Part shown: positions 59,117 to 64,000 of the stretch, in pieces
Layout: each line of letters opens with the position of its first letter
Numbering within the stretch: position 1 is the stretch's first letter
Assembly: GCF_001591365.1 (NCBI RefSeq)
Contig: NZ_BCUT01000001.1
Span: 3,124,898-3,188,897 of the forward strand
Direction of reading: 5' to 3'
Source of the DNA: Variovorax paradoxus NBRC 15149
GTDB lineage: Bacteria; Pseudomonadota; Gammaproteobacteria; Burkholderiales; Burkholderiaceae_C
Length of the DNA stretch: 64,000 nt
The notes under the pieces: generated by a model
The model's input: only the letters and a program-made list of their open reading frames with translations
What the model was told of the DNA's origin: nothing
Database searches by the model: none
Position numbers and translations under genes: made by a program

Positions 59117-60025
59117 ATGAACCACCCGCGCACCATCCTCAAGACCGCCGCCGCCTGCGCCCTGCTGGCAGGCACGGCCGCCGCGTTCGCCCATGTCACG
59201 CTGCCGCGGGGCGGCGCCACTGTCGGCAGCGACTACAACGCCGCCTTCCGCGTCGGCCATGCCTGCGAAGGCGCCAAGGCCACCACCGGCCTGGCGGTGC
59301 GCCTGCCCAAGGGCTTCCTGCTGAGCGACGCGCAGGCGCGCAAGGGCTGGAAGCTCGACGTGCAGAAGAACGCCGGCGACGGCGAAGTGCGCTGGACCGC
59401 CGAAAGCCCGCAAGCCGCGCTGCCCGCCGGCGAGCGCGCCGAGTTCGTGCTGCGCGGCAAGGTGCCGGGCACGCCCGGCCCGCTGTGGTTCAAGGTGCTT
59501 CAGACCTGCGACGTGGGCAGCATCGACTGGGCGGAGGTGCCGGCCTCGGGCAGCTCGACCGCGGGGCTCAAGAGCCCTGCCGCCAGGCTCGACGTGGTGG
59601 CACAGGGCGTGGCCACGGTCGACGTGCGCGACGGCTGGGTGCGCCAGTCGGTGCCGGGCCAGAGCGGCACCGGGGCCTTCATGAAGCTCACCGCGCCCAC
59701 CGGCACCAAACTGGTCGGCATCACGACGCCGGCCGCCGGCGTGGCCGAGGTGCACGAGATGAAGATGGAAGGCGACACCATGAAGATGCGCGAACTGCCG
59801 GGCGGCCTCGACCTGCCTGCCGGCCAGACCGTCGAGCTCAAGCCGGGCGGCAACCACGTGATGATGATGGACCTGAAGCAGGCGCTGGCCAAGGGATCGA
59901 CCGTGCCGATGACGCTGCGTTTCGAGGATGCCAAGGGCCAGAAGAGCTCGCTCGAGCTGAACCTGCCGGTGGGCGCGCCCGAAGGGGCCGACACCGCCGC
60001 GCCGGCCCATCAGCACAAGCACTGA
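59117..60025 (+). CDS. YcnI (DUF1775)-PCu(A)C copper-binding fusion protein
   Basis: A 302-residue periplasmic protein fusing two copper modules. The signal peptide ends AFA before His26, which would be the mature N-terminus (HVTLPRGGATVGSDYNAAFRV); DUF1775/YcnI domains bind Cu(II) through exactly such an N-terminal His. About residues 165-285 form a PCu(A)C domain with EVHEMKMEGDTMKM and GGNHVMMMDL, close to the H-x10-M-x21-H-x-M copper motif. The tail ends in HQHKH. It probably receives copper after uptake and hands it to cytochrome oxidase assembly or the cytoplasm. A Shine-Dalgarno AAGGAG lies before the ATG. Confidence 0.92.
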   Translation: MNHPRTILKTAAACALLAGTAAAFAHVTLPRGGATVGSDYNAAFRVGHACEGAKATTGLAVRLPKGFLLSDAQARKGWKLDVQKNAGDGEVRWTAESPQAALPAGERAEFVLRGKVPGTPGPLWFKVLQTCDVGSIDWAEVPASGSSTAGLKSPAARLDVVAQGVATVDVRDGWVRQSVPGQSGTGAFMKLTAPTGTKLVGITTPAAGVAEVHEMKMEGDTMKMRELPGGLDLPAGQTVELKPGGNHVMMMDLKQALAKGSTVPMTLRFEDAKGQKSSLELNLPVGAPEGADTAAPAHQHKH

Positions 60026-60041
60026 CACTGACGCCGGCGCC

Positions 60042-61793
60042 CTACAGCAGCTGGTCCGGCGCCAGCGGACCGAACAGCCGCAGCAGCAGGCGCAGGGTCA
60101 GGCTGGCGTCGGGCTCGGTGGAGGTGTCGTTCAGCCCGCTGCCTTCGGGCGCTCGCCAGACCAGCGAGCCGCCGTCCAGCTCGACCCGCCACGAACCCTC
60201 GCGCATGCCGCGCTCGATCTGGGCGGAGGCCGCGCGCGAGAGCTCGGCGCTTCGCACGAGCAGGGCGATCTCGGTGTTCTGCAGCTGCGAGCGCAGGTCC
60301 AGGTTCATCGAGCCGACCACCAGCAGCCGGCCGTCCATCACCAGCACCTTCGAATGCAGCATCGAGCGCGATTCGCCGAGGCTGCCGCCGCTGCCCGACG
60401 AGCCGAAGGCATTGCCGACGCTGGCCTGCTCGCTGCGCAGCTCGTAGAGTTCCACGCCCACTTTGAGCAGGTCCTCGCGATGGCGGGAGTAGCCGACATG
60501 CGCCACCGGCGCGTCGTTCGACGACAGCGAGTTGGTCAGCACGCGGATGCGCACGCCCCGCCCCCGCGCCGCTGCAAAGGCCTGCATCATGTCCGGGCCG
60601 GGCACGAAATAGGGCGAGATGATGAGCAGGTCGCTGCGGGCCTGGCCGATCAGCTGCAGCAGGCCTTCGACCACCGTGTCGCTGCCCGCGGCCAGGTCGG
60701 AGCTGGCTTCGAGCGCCGCCGCGCGCCGCGACGAGCTGGCGGCGTCCCCCGGCTGGCTCACGACCAGGCCCGGGGCTCTCGTCTTCTCGGCGCCCTTGTC
60801 GGCCGGGATCTTTCCGGGCTGGTCGGCGAGCATCACCGCGGGCGCCCAGACGAAACGGGCGGTTCGCAGGTCCATCGGTTTTTCGTCCCAGGCGCGGGCG
60901 AGCTGTGCCGGCGTCGGGGCGGCGCCGTCCTTCGGTTCTGTTCCGGGCGCGGGCGGCGGGGGGGCCGGCGGCGGCGAGTTCTGCGCCCGGGCCGACTCGT
61001 CGGCCAGTTCCCGGTCGGCCTGCTGCGCGCGCTCGCGGATGGCCTCCAGCTCGCTGCGCTTGACCAGCGACTGGACCGGATAGGCGCGTTCGTTGTTCCA
61101 GTAGCTGTCGAAGCTGCGCGACAGGTCCCGCACGATCGGCCCGGCCGCCAGGATGTCGACGTCGATGTAGTTGCCCTTCAGCGCATTGCCGAAATAGGCA
61201 TCGCCCAGGTTGCGCCCGCCGGTGACGCCGAGCACGTTGTCGGCGAGGAAGAGCTTGTTGTGCATCCGCTGCTGGATCCGCGAGGCATCGCCGATCGAGT
61301 TGAAGACGCGCGCCAGCGAAGTCCCGCGCGCGCCGGCCAGCGGGTTGAACAGGCGCATCTCGATGTTCGGCACGAACGCCAGGCCCAGCACCAGCGCATC
61401 GCGGCCGGTGCTGTGCAGGTCGTCGAGCAGGATCCGCACCCGCACGCCGCGCTCGGCCGCCGCCCGGAGTCCCCGCACCAGCCGACCGGTGCTGGCGTCG
61501 GCATGGATGGCGTAATACTGCAGGTCGAGCGTTTTCTGCGCGCCTTCGATCAGCGCGAGCCGGCTGCCGTAGGCGGCAGGGGGGCCAGCGAGCAGCAGGA
61601 AGCCGGATTCGAAGCGCGCGCCGTCGGCCTTGCGCCTCTGTTGCACCAAGGCCTCCAGCGCGGTGCCGTTGGGCGAGGAGAGCGCGGTCGAGACCGGCCG
61701 GTCGACGTGCTCAGGCAGTTGTGCGCAGGCGCCCTGCAGGACGAGGACAAGAAGCGCAATGCTTCGGCCAAAGAGCGCGTAGAAGGAAGACAT
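60042..61793 (-). CDS. phospholipase D-family lipoprotein (cardiolipin synthase C-like)
   Basis: A 583-residue protein with two HKD motifs: MHNKLFLADNVLGVTGGRN near 177 and MLHSKVLVMDGRLLVVGSMN near 477. The N-terminal ALLVLVLQGACAQ is a lipobox-type signal. DLQYYAIHADASTGRLVRGL and IISPYFVPGPDMM are typical of the ClsC/YmdC group, which make cardiolipin from phosphatidylglycerol and phosphatidylethanolamine. A Pro-rich low-complexity linker (PPPAPPPPAPGTEP) of about 50 residues between the two halves is longer than usual. It is convergent with the copper group. Confidence 0.9.
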   Translation of the reverse strand: MSSFYALFGRSIALLVLVLQGACAQLPEHVDRPVSTALSSPNGTALEALVQQRRKADGARFESGFLLLAGPPAAYGSRLALIEGAQKTLDLQYYAIHADASTGRLVRGLRAAAERGVRVRILLDDLHSTGRDALVLGLAFVPNIEMRLFNPLAGARGTSLARVFNSIGDASRIQQRMHNKLFLADNVLGVTGGRNLGDAYFGNALKGNYIDVDILAAGPIVRDLSRSFDSYWNNERAYPVQSLVKRSELEAIRERAQQADRELADESARAQNSPPPAPPPPAPGTEPKDGAAPTPAQLARAWDEKPMDLRTARFVWAPAVMLADQPGKIPADKGAEKTRAPGLVVSQPGDAASSSRRAAALEASSDLAAGSDTVVEGLLQLIGQARSDLLIISPYFVPGPDMMQAFAAARGRGVRIRVLTNSLSSNDAPVAHVGYSRHREDLLKVGVELYELRSEQASVGNAFGSSGSGGSLGESRSMLHSKVLVMDGRLLVVGSMNLDLRSQLQNTEIALLVRSAELSRAASAQIERGMREGSWRVELDGGSLVWRAPEGSGLNDTSTEPDASLTLRLLLRLFGPLAPDQLL

Positions 61794-61886
61794 GCGGCGT
61801 TCCCGGAGCTTGGAAGCCGCATATATAGCCCAGTCGGCGCCGCTGCGGCGTGGGACGGCGGGACGGTCCGTCGTAGAACCAATGAA

Positions 61887-63794
61887 CTAGCGCCCGGCGG
61901 ACAGCTCTTCCTGGCGTTCCAGCGCCGCCAGCAGTTCGTCGTCGATCTGGGCGTGGCGCTGGCTCAACTCGGCCGCGCGCGAAGCGTCGCTGGCGTAGAT
62001 CGCGCCGCCGTCGAGCTCGAGCATTTCGCCGATGCGCTTCTGCTCGGCCTCGAGCGCCTCGATCAGCGCCGGGAGCGCCTCGAGTTCGCGCTGTTCCTTG
62101 TAGCTGAGCTTCTTGCGGGCGGCGCCGGCCGGACGCGCGGGCGCCGGTTCGGCGGCGGCGGGAGCCGGTGCGGGCGGCGGGGCAGGCGGGGCGCCGGCGG
62201 CCTGCCGCTGCTCCGCGATCTCGCGCGCGCGCTTCGACTGGATCAGCCAGTCCTGCACGCTGCCCTCGTATTCGCGCCAGTGGCCGTCGCCCTCGAAGGC
62301 GATCGTGCTGGTCACTACGTTGTCCAGGAAGGTGCGGTCGTGGCTGACCAGGAACACGGTGCCGTCGTAGTCCTGCAGCAGGCCTTCCAGCAGTTCGAGC
62401 GTGTCGATGTCCAGGTCGTTGGTCGGTTCGTCGAGCACCAGCACGTTGGCCGGGCGCGCGAACAGGCGCGCCAGCAGCAGCCGGTTGCGCTCGCCGCCGC
62501 TCAGGGAGCGCACCGGCGAATTGGCACGCGCGGGGGAGAAGAGAAAGTCCGAGAGATAGCTCTTCACGTGCTTGCGCTGGCTGCCGATCTCGATCCACTC
62601 GCTGCCCGGGCTGATGAAGTCCTCCAGCGTCGCGTCCAGGTCGAGCTTGTCGCGCATCTGGTCGAAATACGCCACCTGCAGGTTGGTGCCGCGGCGGATC
62701 TTGCCGCTGTCGGGCTCGAGCTCGCCCAGGATCAGCTTGAGCAGCGTGGTCTTGCCCGCCCCGTTCGGGCCCAGCAGGCCGACCTTGTCGCCGCGCAGGA
62801 TGGTGCCGGTGAACTTGCGGATCACGGTCTTTTCGCCGAAGGACTTGGTCGCCTCGGTGAGCTCGGCCACGATCTTGCCGCTGCTCTGGCCCGAGGCCAC
62901 GTCCATGTTGACGCTGCCTTGCACTTCCCGGCGCGCCGCGCGGCTTGCGCGCAGGGCTTCCAGGCGGCTGATGCGGCTCTGGCTGCGGGTGCGGCGCGCC
63001 TCCACGCCCTTGCGGATCCAGATTTCTTCCTGTGCGAGGAGCTTGTCCGCCTTGGCGCTGATGACCGCTTCCTGGGCGAGCTGCTCTTCCTTCTGCAGCA
63101 GGTACTGCTCGAAATTGCCCGGGTAGGAATTCAGCTTGCCCCGGTCCAGCTCCACGATGCGGGTGGCCACGCGGTTGAGGAAGCTGCGGTCATGAGTGAC
63201 GGTGACGACGCTTCCCTTGAAGTCGATCAGCAATTGCTCCAGCCATTCGATGGAGTCCAGGTCCAGGTGGTTGGTGGGTTCGTCCAATAGAAGAACATCC
63301 GGCGCGGCGACCAGCGCCTGGGCCAGCGCGACCCGCTTGCGGGTACCGCCGGAGAGCGAGCCGACCCGGGCGTTGCGGTCCAGGTGGAGCCGATGCAGCG
63401 TTTCTTCTACGCGCTGCTCCCAGTTCCAGGCGTCGAAAGCTTCGATCTGGGATTGCAGCGCATCCAGGTCCAGGCCCTCTGCACCTGAAAGATAGAGGTC
63501 CCGTATGGCGATGACCGGGGCCAGCCCCTGGCTTGCGGCCGTGAATACGTCCGCGTCCATGTCCAGCTGGGGTTCCTGGGCGACGAATGCGATGCGCAGG
63601 TTCTGCTGCAGCTGGAGGGTGCCGTCGTCCGTTTTCTCCAGGCCACCCAGTATCTTGAGCAGCGAAGACTTGCCGGCACCATTGCGCCCGATCAGGCCGA
63701 TACGCTCCGATTCGAGAAGAGAGAAGTCCGCATGATCGAGCAGCGGGACGTGACCGAACGCGAGTTGGGCGTTGAGGAGTGTGATGAGTGCCAT
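61887..63794 (-). CDS. uup: ABC-F family ATPase Uup
   Basis: A 635-residue soluble ABC-F protein acting on ribosomes. Two ATPase domains have Walker A GRNGAGKSS and GPNGAGKTT, signatures SLSGGTRKRVALAQAL and SLSGGERNRLLLARL, and Walker B LLLDEPTNHLDLDS and LVLDEPTNDLDIDT. The linker (RTRSQSRISRLEALRASR) and C-terminal coiled coil (SYKEQRELEALPALIEALEAEQKRIGEML) identify Uup. In E. coli Uup helps with ribosome function and limits transposon excision. An Ala/Pro stretch precedes the coiled coil. It is divergent from a gene leaving the window. Confidence 0.95.
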   Translation of the reverse strand: MALITLLNAQLAFGHVPLLDHADFSLLESERIGLIGRNGAGKSSLLKILGGLEKTDDGTLQLQQNLRIAFVAQEPQLDMDADVFTAASQGLAPVIAIRDLYLSGAEGLDLDALQSQIEAFDAWNWEQRVEETLHRLHLDRNARVGSLSGGTRKRVALAQALVAAPDVLLLDEPTNHLDLDSIEWLEQLLIDFKGSVVTVTHDRSFLNRVATRIVELDRGKLNSYPGNFEQYLLQKEEQLAQEAVISAKADKLLAQEEIWIRKGVEARRTRSQSRISRLEALRASRAARREVQGSVNMDVASGQSSGKIVAELTEATKSFGEKTVIRKFTGTILRGDKVGLLGPNGAGKTTLLKLILGELEPDSGKIRRGTNLQVAYFDQMRDKLDLDATLEDFISPGSEWIEIGSQRKHVKSYLSDFLFSPARANSPVRSLSGGERNRLLLARLFARPANVLVLDEPTNDLDIDTLELLEGLLQDYDGTVFLVSHDRTFLDNVVTSTIAFEGDGHWREYEGSVQDWLIQSKRAREIAEQRQAAGAPPAPPPAPAPAAAEPAPARPAGAARKKLSYKEQRELEALPALIEALEAEQKRIGEMLELDGGAIYASDASRAAELSQRHAQIDDELLAALERQEELSAGR

Positions 63795-63820
63795 GTGGCA
63801 TGGATTATCGGAGGAGCCTC

Positions 63821-63867
63821 CCTTTCCCTCCGGGGGCGGCGCGAAGCGCCGTCCCCGGAGGGAAAGG
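63821..63867. repeat. 22-bp GC-rich hairpin upstream of uup
   Basis: Arms 63821-63842 and 63846-63867 pair over 22 positions (one G-T) around a GAA loop. The outer part is CCTTTCCCTCC/GGAGGGAAAGG and the inner part CGGCGC/GCGCCG. It lies 27 nt upstream of the uup start and about 30 nt before the rightward promoter. It has no T-run in the rightward direction; its role could be a REP-type element or an attenuator in the uup leader. Confidence 0.6.
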
Positions 63868-63896
63868 CTCCGACGCCGATTTTGTTCACGGCAGTC

Positions 63897-63924
63897 TTGC
63901 AGGACCCGGAATTTGGCATATACT
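63897..63924 (+). promoter_or_regulatory. strong sigma-70-type promoter reading right
   Basis: TTGCAG (63897-63902) and TATACT (63919-63924) are separated by 16 nt, the best consensus match in the window. It drives the gene that leaves the right edge. The leader would be about 60 nt and contains an AGGAGCGG stretch at 63973-63980. Confidence 0.6.
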
Positions 63925-63991
63925 CGTGGGCTCGGCTGACAACGCTGCAAAGCACTTCAGGCAGCCGCTCCCAGGAGCGGAAAGCAAGAAG

Positions 63992-64000
63992 ATGAAAGTC
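63992..64000 (+). CDS. start of an unidentified gene (first codons only)
   Basis: ATG at 63992 begins M-K-V and runs off the window. It lies downstream of a good promoter, with AAGAAG directly before it and AGGAG about 15 nt upstream. Too little is visible to name the product. Confidence 0.3.

Noticed and set aside
1..64000. CRISPR arrays, tRNA, rRNA or transposase genes
   Set aside because: I looked for regularly spaced repeats, tRNA-like cloverleafs and transposase motifs and saw none; a dedicated search (tRNAscan, Infernal) was not possible here.

Overview
The window is about 64 kb of very GC-rich, densely coding bacterial chromosome. Gene content and order point to a betaproteobacterium of the family Comamonadaceae, most likely Variovorax or a close relative. 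The pointers are Bug-type tricarboxylate-binding proteins beside CoA ligases, DUF3567, DUF3108, DUF2242, DUF2783 and DUF4148-like proteins, the conserved rsmI/yraN/diaA/dolP-like block, and the pilT-pilU/yggS block. This placement is inference from content; no 16S or other marker lies in the window. I see no rRNA, tRNA, CRISPR array, transposase, integrase or phage genes.

Layout. (1) 1-4.9 kb: a catabolic operon on the minus strand (Bug binding protein, AMP-forming acyl-CoA ligase, citryl-CoA-lyase-like protein, SDR) with a divergent IclR regulator. (2) 4.9-7.8 kb: rsmI, divergent from yraN-diaA-BON lipoprotein. (3) 7.8-11.7 kb: a 3-hydroxyisobutyrate-dehydrogenase-type enzyme, the twitching ATPases pilU and pilT, and yggS. 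(4) 11.7-23.3 kb: an amino-acid hub with an Lrp-type regulator divergent from a bifunctional putA, a glutamate dehydrogenase, a kinase, a MarR-FUSC efflux pair, arginase and an S9 peptidase. Arginine and proline carbon can be routed to glutamate and 2-oxoglutarate here. (5) 23.5-28 kb: a storage-granule cluster with a wax ester synthase/DGAT, two phasin-like proteins, a PhaD-like TetR regulator and an alpha/beta hydrolase. Three consecutive proteins carry Lys/Ala/Pro-rich histone-like tails. (6) 28-31.2 kb: a self-sufficient CYP102-type P450-reductase fusion. (7) 31.2-31.6 kb: non-coding DNA holding two inverted copies of a stem-loop element whose stems differ but stay self-complementary. (8) 31.6-38.6 kb: a branched-chain-type binding protein and TetR regulator, divergent from an acyl-CoA ligase and a single-chain biotin-dependent carboxylase. 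(9) 38.7-47.7 kb: an SGNH hydrolase, YXWGXW protein, purU, an omega-aminotransferase, ChaN, an AbrB-type membrane protein, DUF3567, DUF3108 and a fumarylacetoacetase-family enzyme. (10) 47.7-49.5 kb: an AbiE-type toxin-antitoxin pair preceded by a perfect 13-bp inverted repeat. (11) 49.5-53.4 kb: a LuxR regulator divergent from an FAD monooxygenase, DUF2783 and Bug operon. (12) 53.4-60 kb: a MORN-like protein, VOC protein, TraB/GumN protein, and a probable copper-handling group (DUF2946, TonB receptor, YcnI-PCuAC fusion). (13) 60-64 kb: a phospholipase D/cardiolipin-synthase-like lipoprotein, the ABC-F ATPase Uup, and a strong promoter reading off the right end.

Two themes cross the regions. 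Many first genes have a -10-like hexamer only 5-10 nt before the start codon, which predicts leaderless or near-leaderless mRNAs and decides several starts. Several regulators sit beside clear inverted repeats that are candidate operators. The best candidates for something undescribed are the covarying stem-loop pair at 31349-31601 and the granule cluster with shared basic tails at 23.5-27.1 kb. All functions are read by eye from sequence; no database search was run.
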